Shown one piece after another: positions 52,107-60,862 of a stretch of 64,000 nt of DNA. Position 1 is the first letter of the stretch; every line of letters begins with the position of its first letter. A model generated the notes under the pieces. That model saw only the letters and a program-made list of their open reading frames with translations, had not been told where the DNA came from and searched no databases. The position numbers and the translations under genes are program-made. Source of the stretch: Arthrobacter sp. ov118 (GTDB lineage: Bacteria; Actinomycetota; Actinomycetes; Actinomycetales; Micrococcaceae). The stretch is from contig NZ_FPAY01000003.1 of assembly GCF_900116495.1 (NCBI RefSeq), forward strand, positions 310,001 to 374,000, read 5' to 3'.

Positions 52107-52979
52107 ATGGACAACCGCAAGGAAATCCGGGAGTTCCTCGGCACCCGGCGAGCAAAGCTCACCCCGGAGCAAACGGGCCTGCCGACGTTCGGGGGCACCC
52201 GACGCGTCCCCGGGCTGCGGCGCCAGGAGATCGCACAGCTGGCCGGCGTCTCGGTGGAGTACTACACCAAACTCGAGCGCGGCTCGCTGAACGGGGTCTC
52301 CGAAAACGTGCTCGAGTCGCTCGCGAGGGCGCTCCAGCTGAACGACGCCGAGCGCGAGCACCTGTACAACCTGGCGCGCGCCGCGTCGCCGTCCGCGCGG
52401 CCGCGGCGCCAGCCAAGCCAGGCGGTGACCCCCAGCGTGCAGCGGCTGCTGGACTCGATGGTCGGCGTGCCCGCGTTCGTCCGCAACGGCCGGCTGGACA
52501 TCCTGGCGGTCAACGGCCTCGGGCGCGCCCTGTACTCCGAGGCATACGGCCAAGCCACCGCAAATGTGAACCTGGCACGTTTCGCTTTCCTCAACCACCG
52601 CTCGCATGTCCTGTACCCGGACTGGGAGAAGGCTGCCGATACTGCGGTTGCCATCCTCCACACCGAGGCCGGCCGCGACCCGTTCAACAAGTCCCTCACG
52701 GAGCTGATCGGGGAGTTGTCCACCCGGTCGGAGGACTTCCGCACCCGCTGGGCACAGCACGACGTGCGCCTCCACCGCGGAGGCTACAAGGACTTCCACC
52801 ACCCTGCCGTCGGAGACCTCCACCTGGCGTTCGACGCCCTCGAGCTCCCGAACGCGCCCGGGCTCACGCTCACGGCCTACAGCGCCGACCCCGGCACCCC
52901 GTCAGAAGACGGCCTCCGGCTGCTCGCCAGCTGGGCGGCGACCGAACCAACCCGCACTACAAACAAGGAGAACGCATGA
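52107..52979 (+). CDS. XRE-family regulator with MmyB-type ligand domain
   Basis: Regulator of 290 aa. The helix-turn-helix (RVPGLRRQEIAQLAGVSVEYYTKLERG split over residues about 33-60) is followed by a PAS-like MmyB domain (about 110-280) with MVGVPAFVRNGRLDILAVN and LARFAFLNHRSHVLYPDWE. Such regulators respond to small ligands, perhaps fatty acids, and control neighbouring dehydrogenases or CMD proteins. ATG 52107 is followed by a 4-bp overlap with the cupin gene at the end. Confidence 0.93.
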   Translation: MDNRKEIREFLGTRRAKLTPEQTGLPTFGGTRRVPGLRRQEIAQLAGVSVEYYTKLERGSLNGVSENVLESLARALQLNDAEREHLYNLARAASPSARPRRQPSQAVTPSVQRLLDSMVGVPAFVRNGRLDILAVNGLGRALYSEAYGQATANVNLARFAFLNHRSHVLYPDWEKAADTAVAILHTEAGRDPFNKSLTELIGELSTRSEDFRTRWAQHDVRLHRGGYKDFHHPAVGDLHLAFDALELPNAPGLTLTAYSADPGTPSEDGLRLLASWAATEPTRTTNKENA

Positions 52980-53383
52980 ATATTGAACCGACCCGCCCCA
53001 CCAGCAAGAACCCGCCGGAGCAGTTCGTCGGCGATGTATGGCTGGATCCGATCGCGCTGCCCCACGAAGCCGATCAGCGCATGGTCGTCGCAACTGTCCG
53101 CTTCGCTCCCGGCGCCCGCACGGCCTGGCACTCCCACGCCCGCGGGCAGTACCTCCGCGTCACCCAGGGCGTTGCCCGGTTCGGTGGCCGTGACGGGAAG
53201 ATCATCGAGGTCCACCCCGGCCAGACCCTGTACACCCCGCCCGGCGAAGAGCACTGGCACGCCGCCGCGCCCGGCTGCTTCATGGAGCACATCGCCATGC
53301 TGGAAAACGGCGACGACCCGGCCACCACCACCAACTGGCTCGAGCACATCACTGACGACGAGTACAACGGCACCCAGCCCTGA
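52976..53383 (+). CDS. Cupin-domain protein
   Basis: Protein of 135 aa with one cupin barrel: FAPGARTAWHSHARGQYLRV holds two metal histidines and PGQTLYTPPGEEHWHAAAP the second motif. It overlaps the XRE gene by 4 bp (ATGA), so the two are translated together. Together with the CMD protein it could process a small electrophile or quinone; similar cupin-CMD pairs are common but rarely characterised. Confidence 0.92.
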   Translation: MNIEPTRPTSKNPPEQFVGDVWLDPIALPHEADQRMVVATVRFAPGARTAWHSHARGQYLRVTQGVARFGGRDGKIIEVHPGQTLYTPPGEEHWHAAAPGCFMEHIAMLENGDDPATTTNWLEHITDDEYNGTQP

Positions 53384-53486
53384 CCCGTTGGTGAACTAGC
53401 CGGAGGTGAATCGCTGACGCCGGCTAGTGCTGTGCCATGACCGGTGTCCGTGCTGGTCCCCCAAAGGCCAGGGACCGCAGACTCGC

Positions 53487-53500
53487 GGGACCAAAGTCCC
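53487..53500. promoter_or_regulatory. DosR/DevR-like box
   Basis: GGGACCAAAGTCCC, a near-perfect palindrome matching the core of the DosR hypoxia box (GGGACTnnAGTCCC), 80 bp upstream of the universal stress protein start. Half-site-like GGGAC copies lie nearby at about 53471 and 53529. Confidence 0.6.
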
Positions 53501-53580
53501 TAGCGCGCCGGGGGCCGCCGCGTTCTACTGGGGACACCCGCGCGCTGGGGAGGGGCATGGCCGCCAACCCGGGAGGAAGC

Positions 53581-54609
53581 ATGTCCGCACCCGCAGTGCA
53601 TGAACCCGCAGTGCACGGACGCGGCACGGTGGCGGTCGGCTACGACGGGTCCGAGACCGCCCAGCAGGCCGTCAACTGGGCGGTCTCGTACGCCGCCGAC
53701 GCCGGACTGAATTTACGGGTAGTCCACGCCTGGGTATGGCCCGTCTTCACCAAGAACCTGGGCCCCGTCAAAGGCGTGGCCGGAAGCGGGCTGCGGCACT
53801 CCGCCGAGACCATCCTGGCCGAGGGCGTCGAACTGGCCCGTAGCGCCGCCGCGGCGGCGTCGGGAACTAGAGCGGCCGACGTCGAGCCGCCCGCCGGATT
53901 ATCGCCCGGTGAGGCCGGGCCGCAGCCCACCGCCGAAGACGGAGGCCCGGAGTTCCCCTCCCGTGGCAGGGGCTTAGGCGATGGGGCGACACGCACCGCC
54001 GGGCCCGGCACCCCGGGCGGACCGGCCGTGGAGGGCGTCATTGGAACCGGTCTGCCGGCGCCCGTATTGCGCGAAGCCAGCCGAGACGCCCGGCTGCTGG
54101 TGGTCGGAAGCCGCGGAATCGGGGCCGTGCTGGGGCCGCTGGCCGGCTCGGTCTGCCTGGAACTCGCCGGCTCAGCGCCCTGCCCGCTGATGGCCATCCG
54201 ACGCCCGCGCAGCCCCGGGCGGCCCGTGGTGGTGGGCATTGATGCCTCCTCCCGGAGCCCTGGAACCCTGGCCGAGGCCGTCCGGCTCGCGGAGGTTCTC
54301 CGGGCCCCGCTGCTGCTCGTCCACGTGGACCCGTTGGGTCCCCGCGCCGCCGAAGAGCACGGCCGCCATGCTCCGCTCCATGGCCAGGAACTGTTGGACC
54401 GCGCCGTCGATGACGCCCGGAAGTCCGCTCCAGGCTTGGACATTTCCGGCCTCCTGCGAAAGGGCCATGCCGCGTCCCGGGAGTTGCTCGCCGCCGCGGC
54501 CGAAGCCGACGCGTTGGTGATCGGAACCCACAATCCGGCGGCGGGCCCCGGCAACACGGTGTCCGCGGTGCTGCACAAGGCACGCTGCAACGTCCTGATC
54601 AGCCGCTGA
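53581..54609 (+). CDS. Universal stress protein with a low-complexity insert
   Basis: Protein of 342 aa with two UspA domains. Domain 1 begins VAVGYDGSETAQQAVNWAV and ends VVGSRGIGAVLGPLAGS; domain 2 begins VVVGIDASSRSPGTLAEAV and ends VIGTHNPAAGPGNTVSAVL. Domain 1 is split by a Gly/Pro-rich insert of about 65 residues (about 98-162), which makes it longer than usual. ATG 53581 has GGGAGGA 5 bases upstream. A DosR-like box upstream and the alcohol dehydrogenase 75 bp downstream suggest a hypoxia or dormancy role. Confidence 0.9.
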   Translation: MSAPAVHEPAVHGRGTVAVGYDGSETAQQAVNWAVSYAADAGLNLRVVHAWVWPVFTKNLGPVKGVAGSGLRHSAETILAEGVELARSAAAAASGTRAADVEPPAGLSPGEAGPQPTAEDGGPEFPSRGRGLGDGATRTAGPGTPGGPAVEGVIGTGLPAPVLREASRDARLLVVGSRGIGAVLGPLAGSVCLELAGSAPCPLMAIRRPRSPGRPVVVGIDASSRSPGTLAEAVRLAEVLRAPLLLVHVDPLGPRAAEEHGRHAPLHGQELLDRAVDDARKSAPGLDISGLLRKGHAASRELLAAAAEADALVIGTHNPAAGPGNTVSAVLHKARCNVLISR

Positions 54610-54684
54610 CCTGCCGCAGGGAACCGCAGCCGCGTAACCCCCAGCAGCAGAAAACCACAGAGGACCGCAGAAAAGGAGGCCGCC

Positions 54685-55692
54685 GTGCGAGCCTGGCGGG
54701 TTCAACAGCCGGGACCGATCTCCAGCGGGCCCCTCGTGCCAGCCGACTGCCCGGATCCCCACCCCGGGCACGGCGAGGTCCTGCTCCGGGTCCGGGTCTG
54801 CGGCGTGTGCCGCACTGACCTGCACTTGGCCGAGGGCGACCTCGAGCCGCGCAAACCCGGCATCATTCCGGGCCACGAAGCCGTGGGCGAGGTGATCGGG
54901 CTGGGCCCGGCGGCCAGCCGGTTCAGCATCGGCGAGCGCGTCGGCGTGGCCTGGCTGGGCGGCACGTGCGGAGCCTGCCGGTTTTGCCTGCGGGGCCAGG
55001 AAAACCTATGTCTGTCCCCCACGTACACCGGCTGGGACCGCGACGGCGGCTATGCCGAGCTGGTGACAGTGGCGGAGGACTTCGCCTACCGCCTCCCCGA
55101 GGCCTTCAGCGACGAGGAGGCGGCCCCGCTGCTCTGTTCGGGCATCATCGGCTACCGGGCGCTGACCCGGGCCGAGCTTCCCATCGGCGGGCGGCTGGGC
55201 ATCTACGGCTTCGGCGGCTCCGCCCACTTGGCGGCCCAGATCGCCCTCTACCGTGGAGCCCGCGTGTACGTCATGACACGGTCCGCGCAGGCCCGCCGTC
55301 TGGCCCTGGAGCTGGGCGCCACGTTTGCCGGTGCCGCCGAGGACCCGCCGCCTGAACCGCTCGACGCCGCCATCCTGTTCGCACCCGCCGGCGGCCTGGT
55401 TCCGGCGGCCCTGCGCGCCCTGGACCGGGGCGGTACGCTCGCCATCGCCGGCATCCATCTGAGCGATATTCCTCCGCTGCACTACGCCACGGAGCTTTTC
55501 GAGGAGCGCCAGCTGCGCAGCGTTACCGCCAACACCAGGGCCGACGGCGAGGAGTTCTTCCGGATCGCCGCCGAGATCCCGCTCCGTCCCACTACCGTTC
55601 CCTACCCCTTCACGGCCGCGGACCGGGCCTTGCAGGACCTTGCCGAGGACCGCATCACGGGCGCGGCGGTGCTGCACATGGAGGAGCCCTGA
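54685..55692 (+). CDS. Zinc-dependent alcohol dehydrogenase
   Basis: Medium-chain dehydrogenase of 335 aa. Catalytic zinc site CGVCRTDLH and PGHEAVGEV, structural zinc cysteines in GGTCGACRFCLRGQENLC, and NAD-binding IYGFGGSAHLAAQIAL are present. It oxidises alcohols or reduces aldehydes with NAD(H). The start is a GTG with AAAGGAGG upstream. It follows the stress protein gene and is the likely second member of a DosR-type operon. Confidence 0.93.
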   Translation: MRAWRVQQPGPISSGPLVPADCPDPHPGHGEVLLRVRVCGVCRTDLHLAEGDLEPRKPGIIPGHEAVGEVIGLGPAASRFSIGERVGVAWLGGTCGACRFCLRGQENLCLSPTYTGWDRDGGYAELVTVAEDFAYRLPEAFSDEEAAPLLCSGIIGYRALTRAELPIGGRLGIYGFGGSAHLAAQIALYRGARVYVMTRSAQARRLALELGATFAGAAEDPPPEPLDAAILFAPAGGLVPAALRALDRGGTLAIAGIHLSDIPPLHYATELFEERQLRSVTANTRADGEEFFRIAAEIPLRPTTVPYPFTAADRALQDLAEDRITGAAVLHMEEP

Positions 55693-55761
55693 CACCGCCC
55701 CCGTCGAAGTCGCCGGAAACGTGCGGCACCATCCGCAGGCTTCCGGCGAACTCGCCGCACC

Positions 55762-55980
55762 TTAGTCGGTGGCGGCGCGCAACCCGAACTCGCTTTGGAG
55801 CCGCACGCGGGCGCCTCGTTCAGCGAGGGTGGGGATGAACGTCCGGATCCGGCCGGCGTTCAGGGCATCGAATTCCTCGCCCACAACTCCCGCGATGTGC
55901 CAGCGCGGAACGTGGGGAAAGCGGGCCGCCAGGCGGTCAACAACGGGGTCGATGCCGGGTTCTTTTTCCGCACCAGTCAT
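55762..55980 (-). CDS. Three-helix bundle dimerization domain protein
   Basis: Small protein of 72 aa. DPVVDRLAARFPHVPRWHIAGVV and EFDALNAGRIRTFIPTLAE form the helical pattern of a domain often seen as a small separate protein in actinobacteria and labelled three-helix bundle dimerization domain. It lies 42 bp beyond the glycosyltransferase stop on the same strand and may be cotranscribed with it. Function unknown. Confidence 0.75.
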   Translation of the reverse strand: MTGAEKEPGIDPVVDRLAARFPHVPRWHIAGVVGEEFDALNAGRIRTFIPTLAERGARVRLQSEFGLRAATD

Positions 55981-56022
55981 GCCATCAGTGTGGGGCGGCC
56001 AGGTCCGGGCGTCAACGAATCG

Positions 56023-56844
56023 TCAGGCGGTGGGCGGCGGCAGCGCCCGGCCCAGAGTCCGAAGGTAGGCGCCGAAGCCGTGGGGCGCCCGGGCGTGGGT
56101 CCGGCCGGACGTCATGACCCGGGTGCTGTCGGTCGCCGTGACCGTGAACGCGCGGCTGCGAAGGCCGTGGACCAATGCGCGGTCCTCCTCGGACGTGATC
56201 CGCGCGAACCCTCCGGCGGCCAGGTAGGCGGAAGCCCGGACGCCGAAATTGGCGCCGTAGATATGGGGATGGTCCTCGTGGAAGGGGTGGTGTTCCCGCC
56301 AGCGGCGGAGCAATTCCGGGTCCATTCCGGCGGGGTCCGGTTCCACGGATCCCAACACGGCATCGGCCCCGGCCTCGGCGAACTCGAGCTGGCGCACCAG
56401 CCAGTTTTCCGGCACCCGGGAATCGGCGTCGGTGTTGGCCAGCCAGGTACGGCCTGCCCAAGGCGAGGGAGTCTTACGCTGACCCGGGGGCCGCCGCCGC
56501 GCTACTCCGATGCCCGTTACTCCGATGCCCGCGGCCCGGACGCCCGCGGCCCGGCTGGCGCCGGCGCTGCGGTACCCGACGGTCAGGACGCTGACCCGCG
56601 GATCCGTGGCAGCGAAACCGGCCGCGATGTCGGCGGAGCCGTCCGTGCAGCTGTCCAGCACGACAGTCGCCCGCACGAGGACGTCGGGCCGGACCCAGTG
56701 CAGGGCGTCCGCGGACTGTTGCAGGGCCTGCAGCGCCGGCTCAAGATGCTCTTCCTCGTTGTGCGCGGGCATCACGACGACGACCCGTTCGATCCGATGT
56801 CCGCGCGGCAGCGGCAGGGCGGCCAGTGCGGCCATCCGGGTCAC
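56023..56844 (-). CDS. Family 2 glycosyltransferase
   Basis: Enzyme of 273 aa. The GT-A fold is seen in RVVVVMPAHNEEEHLEPALQ at the start, VVLDSCTDGSADIAA, and NTDADSRVPENWL (the DxD metal site) and, further on, FGVRASAYLAAGG. A Gly/Arg-rich insert (about 95-120) interrupts the domain. The start is a GTG that overlaps the upstream stop as GTGA. It is the third gene of the acyl-CoA dehydrogenase / PIG-L / glycosyltransferase operon; the sugar and acceptor are unknown. Confidence 0.85.
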   Translation of the reverse strand: MTRMAALAALPLPRGHRIERVVVVMPAHNEEEHLEPALQALQQSADALHWVRPDVLVRATVVLDSCTDGSADIAAGFAATDPRVSVLTVGYRSAGASRAAGVRAAGIGVTGIGVARRRPPGQRKTPSPWAGRTWLANTDADSRVPENWLVRQLEFAEAGADAVLGSVEPDPAGMDPELLRRWREHHPFHEDHPHIYGANFGVRASAYLAAGGFARITSEEDRALVHGLRSRAFTVTATDSTRVMTSGRTHARAPHGFGAYLRTLGRALPPPTA

Positions 56845-58316
56845 CGTCCCCGTGCCGGGGCAGGGGACGGTGCGGAGGACGGGGTGGCAGCGTCGGGGGC
56901 GAGGAGCACTTCCAGAACAAAATCGGGCTCCCGGTAAAGCCCGGCTCCGGCCCAGCCCAGCTGGCGGCGGGCCGCGGCGTGGACGGCGTCGCCGTCGAGC
57001 TCCCACCCGGTGACCGGGTGCCGCCAATGGCACAGCGCCAGGGTCCCGCCAGGCACGAGCGCGGCCTGGACCCGCTCGAACAGCCCGGCCAGCTCGTCCG
57101 GGGACAGGTAATAGCCCACCTCAGAGACCACGATGAGGTCGAATTGCCCGTCCGGCCACTCATGCGGGACGGTGAGGTGGCTCGTGCGCGCCGCGGGCAC
57201 GTGCGCAAGCCGGGCGGCGGCCTGCGCCAGGGCGGCGCTGCTGGCGTCGACGGCGAGGAAGCTGTCGCACCGCTGCACAAGCTCCAGGCTCAGGGTCCCA
57301 ATCGAGCACCCGATCTCGAGGCCCGCAGCATAGTGTTCTTCGGGCAGGGCCGCCAGGGTGAGCGCACGCTTACGCTGCTCGTACCAGCTGGTGGTGTACT
57401 CCCAGGGGTCCTCATCGCCGCGGTGGACGGCGTCAAAGATGCGTTCCGCGTCACCGGCGGTGTACCGGCGGGACCCGCCGTCGCCGCCAAAGGCGGCACC
57501 GGGAACGGACGCGGGGGCAGCCCCGGCAGGGGAATTCGCCGGATGCCAGGCGAAGGTCTCCCAGGACCGCTCGAAGTGGGCAAGGAAGGCCGGGGGCAGC
57601 AGCACCTCGTCGCCCGGCAGCTCGGAGAGCGGCTCCACCTGTGATGTATGGGCAGCCATGGCGGCGGCTTTGGCCTGCTGGTCCACCGCACCCAGCGGAA
57701 AACGCAGCCAGGAACGCCAGGCGGGATCGGTCGGCTCGGCCCACAGCCAGTACCAGATGGGGTACTCCAGCAGCCCGTATCCGCCCGCGGCGCTGACCTC
57801 GGCGGCGACGGAACCCAGTGCGTCATGGTCCGTGTGGCCATCATGCCGGTAGGGGGCGACTACGACGATGCGTTCCGGGGGCAGCCCGCCTGCCGCGGCG
57901 ACAGCGCCGATTTCGGCTTGCAGCGCGGCGCGGAGTTGCTCCCGGTGGTCGGCGAGTCCGCCGTCGGGCAGCCCGAGGTACTGCCACTTGCGGTCGCCAA
58001 GGAGGCACGCCAGGCCGCCGCCGAATTCCTCCAGGCGCTGCGCGGCAAGTCGTTCCGGCGTCGTGGTGAGCGAAGCGGGGTGCGAAGCCTCGCCGGCCGT
58101 GCACAGCAGGACCCGGACGTCGGCCCCGAGGGCCTCCATGCTGGCCATGAGCCCGCCTGCCCCCAGGGTTTCGTCGTCGGGGTGGGCGGCCAGGACAATG
58201 AACGTGCGGCCGGCGAGTTCAGCGGCGTCCAGCGGAAGCTGCGGAAGTCCCGTCACCCCGCTTGCCGCCCACGCGTCCTCGCTCGTTCCGACGTCGGTGT
58301 GGCTGAAACTCACCAT
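56841..58316 (-). CDS. PIG-L deacetylase / SAM methyltransferase fusion
   Basis: Bifunctional protein of 491 aa. The N-terminal half (about 35-235) is a PIG-L/LmbE zinc deacetylase with AAHPDDETLGAGG and the later metal motif HDGHTDHDALG. The C-terminal half (about 300-470) is a class I methyltransferase of the NodS type with LEIGCSIGTLSLELV and LIVVSEVGYYLSPDEL. Such fusions act on N-acetyl sugars or related amides and could deacylate and N-methylate one substrate. It overlaps the acyl-CoA dehydrogenase gene by 7 bp and the glycosyltransferase gene by 4 bp. Confidence 0.9.
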   Translation of the reverse strand: MVSFSHTDVGTSEDAWAASGVTGLPQLPLDAAELAGRTFIVLAAHPDDETLGAGGLMASMEALGADVRVLLCTAGEASHPASLTTTPERLAAQRLEEFGGGLACLLGDRKWQYLGLPDGGLADHREQLRAALQAEIGAVAAAGGLPPERIVVVAPYRHDGHTDHDALGSVAAEVSAAGGYGLLEYPIWYWLWAEPTDPAWRSWLRFPLGAVDQQAKAAAMAAHTSQVEPLSELPGDEVLLPPAFLAHFERSWETFAWHPANSPAGAAPASVPGAAFGGDGGSRRYTAGDAERIFDAVHRGDEDPWEYTTSWYEQRKRALTLAALPEEHYAAGLEIGCSIGTLSLELVQRCDSFLAVDASSAALAQAAARLAHVPAARTSHLTVPHEWPDGQFDLIVVSEVGYYLSPDELAGLFERVQAALVPGGTLALCHWRHPVTGWELDGDAVHAAARRQLGWAGAGLYREPDFVLEVLLAPDAATPSSAPSPAPARGR

Positions 58317-59455
58317 GGATCGTCTCCCGTCAGGGTTAAGGCGCCCAGCTGGGCGTCGTCGCGCATTGCGTGATGCTGGCCGATGTACAGCGAGAGATCC
58401 GCCATTCGCTTCCCGTATTGCTCGTCGAAGGCGAGTGGGCCGGGGCCGAGGTTCTGGTTTACGAGACTCTGGATGCGTTCGACGGCGGCAGCGACGCTTC
58501 CGCGGACGCGCAGGGCTTCCTGCCAGGCGCCCTTGCCCGCCAGCTCCCCGGAGTCGATCCTCGCCGCGGCTGCGGCCAGGTAGGCGGTCAGGGCCGCCAG
58601 GGTGCGGTCAATTTCACCGAGTTGGGCCAGAGCGATCTGGTCCGGCTCGCGTCCGCCGTCCGCGGCCTTCCGCAGCGAAGCGGTGAAGCTCCGGCCCACG
58701 GCCACGGCGCCGCCCAGCCAGCACGCGGCGACACCCATGCCGCCCCAGGCGAAGCCGGGGCGTTCGTAATACCAGCCCGGCCCGCCCAGCGGCACGGCCG
58801 GCACTGCCTCGAACTGGACGGTGCCGCTGGGAATTTCACGCAGCCCCCTGCTGGTCCACCCGGGATCCGCGACGCTCACGCCCGGGGCGGTCAGATCCAC
58901 CGCGAAGGCGGCCCGTCCGCCGCCTTCCAAGTGCGCTGTCAGGACCGCATGGTCCAGCCGGGCGGCCAGCGAACACCAGGGCTTGAAGCCGTGCAGCACC
59001 CATCCGCCGGCCGTTTCCCGGGCCTCGAGCCGCAGGCCGGGGGCCTCTGCCGCGAACACGCCCCATGCACCTGAAAAGTGGCCGCCGGCGACGTTGGCGC
59101 CGTCCGAATCCGCGAAGTCCCCGTCTGCCGGCGACCCGTTGAGGGCGGCGTGGAGGCCTGGCTTGAGGCCCGCCTGGGCGAGGATGGCTGCGGCGTCAAG
59201 GTGCGGCTCCAGCACACGTCCCGCGGCGACGTCGACGGCGGTGACGGAGGCGAGGATCTCCCACAGGTAGGCGGTTCGGCCCTCTCCCGGTTTCGGCGCC
59301 GTCGCGCCTGCGGCCTTGGCCAGGTCCAGCAGCGCGGGGACATCGCCTACGGCGGCCTGCGCGGCGGACAACAGAGGACCGATCGTCTCCAGGTAGGCCG
59401 GATCGGAGCTGATCCTGACCGGCCGTGGTCGAGGGGCTGCGGGGGTCCCGTTCAT
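58310..59455 (-). CDS. Acyl-CoA dehydrogenase-like flavoprotein
   Basis: Protein of 381 aa. The C-terminal helical part (RGSVAAAVERIQSLVNQNLGPG-like, with DLSLYIGQHHAMRDDAQLG) and middle beta domain (SGAWGVFAAEAPGL, VLHGFKPWCSLA) follow the acyl-CoA dehydrogenase order, but the usual N-terminal motifs and the catalytic Glu are not obvious, so it belongs to a divergent subgroup. It is first in a three-gene operon and may oxidise a carrier-bound or glycosylated substrate rather than a CoA ester. Confidence 0.75.
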   Translation of the reverse strand: MNGTPAAPRPRPVRISSDPAYLETIGPLLSAAQAAVGDVPALLDLAKAAGATAPKPGEGRTAYLWEILASVTAVDVAAGRVLEPHLDAAAILAQAGLKPGLHAALNGSPADGDFADSDGANVAGGHFSGAWGVFAAEAPGLRLEARETAGGWVLHGFKPWCSLAARLDHAVLTAHLEGGGRAAFAVDLTAPGVSVADPGWTSRGLREIPSGTVQFEAVPAVPLGGPGWYYERPGFAWGGMGVAACWLGGAVAVGRSFTASLRKAADGGREPDQIALAQLGEIDRTLAALTAYLAAAAARIDSGELAGKGAWQEALRVRGSVAAAVERIQSLVNQNLGPGPLAFDEQYGKRMADLSLYIGQHHAMRDDAQLGALTLTGDDPW

Positions 59456-59535
59456 GGCGGAGGTCTAGTCCCTTCGGGCCGTGCGTCTAGGTTGGGCGTG
59501 TCCACGGCCGGCAGCCGGGCCGCGAACAAGTAGAT

Positions 59536-59549
59536 CTAAGCATACTTAG
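59536..59549. promoter_or_regulatory. 14-bp palindrome upstream of the acyl-CoA dehydrogenase operon
   Basis: CTAAG-CATA-CTTAG lies in the only AT-rich patch of the 187-bp gap between the operon and the O-methyltransferase gene, about 80-95 bp upstream of the operon start. A further TTAGG follows at 59552. It is a candidate operator. Confidence 0.4.
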
Positions 59550-59642
59550 CTCTTAGGTTCCGCTGGCCGGTCCACACGCGGCCGCCGCGGTCCTGACGCG
59601 GCGCCGATCGTTCCCGCGCTGCCGTCTGAGGCCTTCCCGCGC

Positions 59643-60320
59643 CTACCGCACGAGCGCCAAGGCGAAGCCGTCCCAGCCCTTGGACCCCACTGTTTGGATG
59701 ACGGTGCCGTCCAGCCTCGGGTCCTCGCCCATCATCTGCAGCGCGCTGACGATCCCCGGGGCGTTCTCAGGATCCATGGAGGTGTCCAGGACCGCCCCTT
59801 CCCACACCGCGTTGTCCATCACGATCGTGGTGCCGGGCCGGCCCAACCGGATGGCCCACTCGAGATACTGCGGGTCGTTTTCCTTGTCGGCGTCGATGAA
59901 CACAAAGTCGAAGGGCGGACCCGACTCCTTTTCGAGGGCGTCCAGGGTGTCCACCGCGGCCCCCACCCGGATGTCCACCTTGTGGCCCAGACCGGCGTCG
60001 TCAATGTTGGTGCGCGCCACGGCGGCATGTTTGGGGAGGTATTCGCAGGTGACCAGGCGGCCGTCGTCGGGCAATCCCTGGGCCATCCAGATAGTGCTGA
60101 AGCCGGCCAAGGTGCCGATTTCCAGGACGCGCCGGGCGCCGGAGAGCTGGACCAGCAGTTTCAGCAGTTTGCCGGCGTTGGGCGCCACTTCGATAGCCGG
60201 CAGGCCGGCGTCAACGGCGGCGGTCACGGCGCGCTGGAGCCCGCGGTCCGGGCGGACCACAACTTCTGAGAGGAAGTTTTCGACGGCGACCCAGCCGGGG
60301 GTGGTCTGATGCTCGATCAT
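59643..60320 (-). CDS. Class I O-methyltransferase
   Basis: SAM-dependent enzyme of 225 aa of the caffeoyl-CoA/catechol type. Motifs: LEIGTLAGFSTIWMAQGLP, VTCEYLPKHAAVARTNID, and the metal ligands FIDADKENDPQYLEWAI and VMDNAVWEGAV. It methylates a vicinal hydroxyl on an aromatic or similar compound; the substrate is not known. It is a single gene with its own short upstream gap. Confidence 0.92.
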   Translation of the reverse strand: MIEHQTTPGWVAVENFLSEVVVRPDRGLQRAVTAAVDAGLPAIEVAPNAGKLLKLLVQLSGARRVLEIGTLAGFSTIWMAQGLPDDGRLVTCEYLPKHAAVARTNIDDAGLGHKVDIRVGAAVDTLDALEKESGPPFDFVFIDADKENDPQYLEWAIRLGRPGTTIVMDNAVWEGAVLDTSMDPENAPGIVSALQMMGEDPRLDGTVIQTVGSKGWDGFALALVR

Positions 60321-60388
60321 GCCCCAAGTGTTCCAGCCGCCCGGCCCTGGCGGTAGCCCGGATGTTGCCGGTTCTTACTCGCCGGCCC

Positions 60389-60736
60389 TTACTCGGCGAG
60401 CCCGGGGCCGGCGGTCCCCTGCGCTCCGATGGCGTCCTCCAGGCGTTCCACCTTGCCGGTCAGCTCGCCGCTGTAACCGGGCCGGATGTCAGCCTTGAGG
60501 ACCAGCGAGACGCGCGAACCGTAGGCGCCCACAGCGTCCGTGGCGCGTTTGACAACGTCCATCACCTCGTCCCACTCCCCTTCGATTTCGGTGAACATGG
60601 AACTTGTCCGGTTGGGCAAGCCGGACTCCCGAACGATCCGCACGGCGGCGGCGACGGCGTCGTGGACTGAAGCGTCGCCAGGCGCCTGGCCATTGGCCGG
60701 GTCACCGGAGGGCGCTACGGAGAATGCGACGAGCAT
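60389..60736 (-). CDS. MTH1187-family thiamine-binding protein
   Basis: Protein of 115 aa of the MTH1187/YkoF-like fold: LVAFSVAPSGDPANG, then VRIVRESGLPNRTSSMFTEIEGEWDEV and VSLVLKADIRPGYSG. Relatives bind thiamine or its pyrimidine part. I see no TPP riboswitch upstream. It is divergent from the TetR gene and may be controlled by the site at 60845. Confidence 0.88.
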   Translation of the reverse strand: MLVAFSVAPSGDPANGQAPGDASVHDAVAAAVRIVRESGLPNRTSSMFTEIEGEWDEVMDVVKRATDAVGAYGSRVSLVLKADIRPGYSGELTGKVERLEDAIGAQGTAGPGLAE

Positions 60737-60844
60737 GGGGTGATTCCCTTCAATGGTCCGGACAGCCGGTCGGAAATTCCGTGCCGTCGCGCATCAGTCT
60801 TTCACGGGCTTTCCGCCGCCGCGGCCCCTGGATGCGCGCCGATA

Positions 60845-60862
60845 AGTGTCATATAAGGCACT
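60845..60862. promoter_or_regulatory. Candidate TetR operator
   Basis: AGTGTCATATAAGGCACT, symmetric at 14 of 18 positions, 50 bp upstream of the TetR start in the region divergent from the thiamine-binding protein gene. The CATATAAG core may double as a -10 box. Confidence 0.45.
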
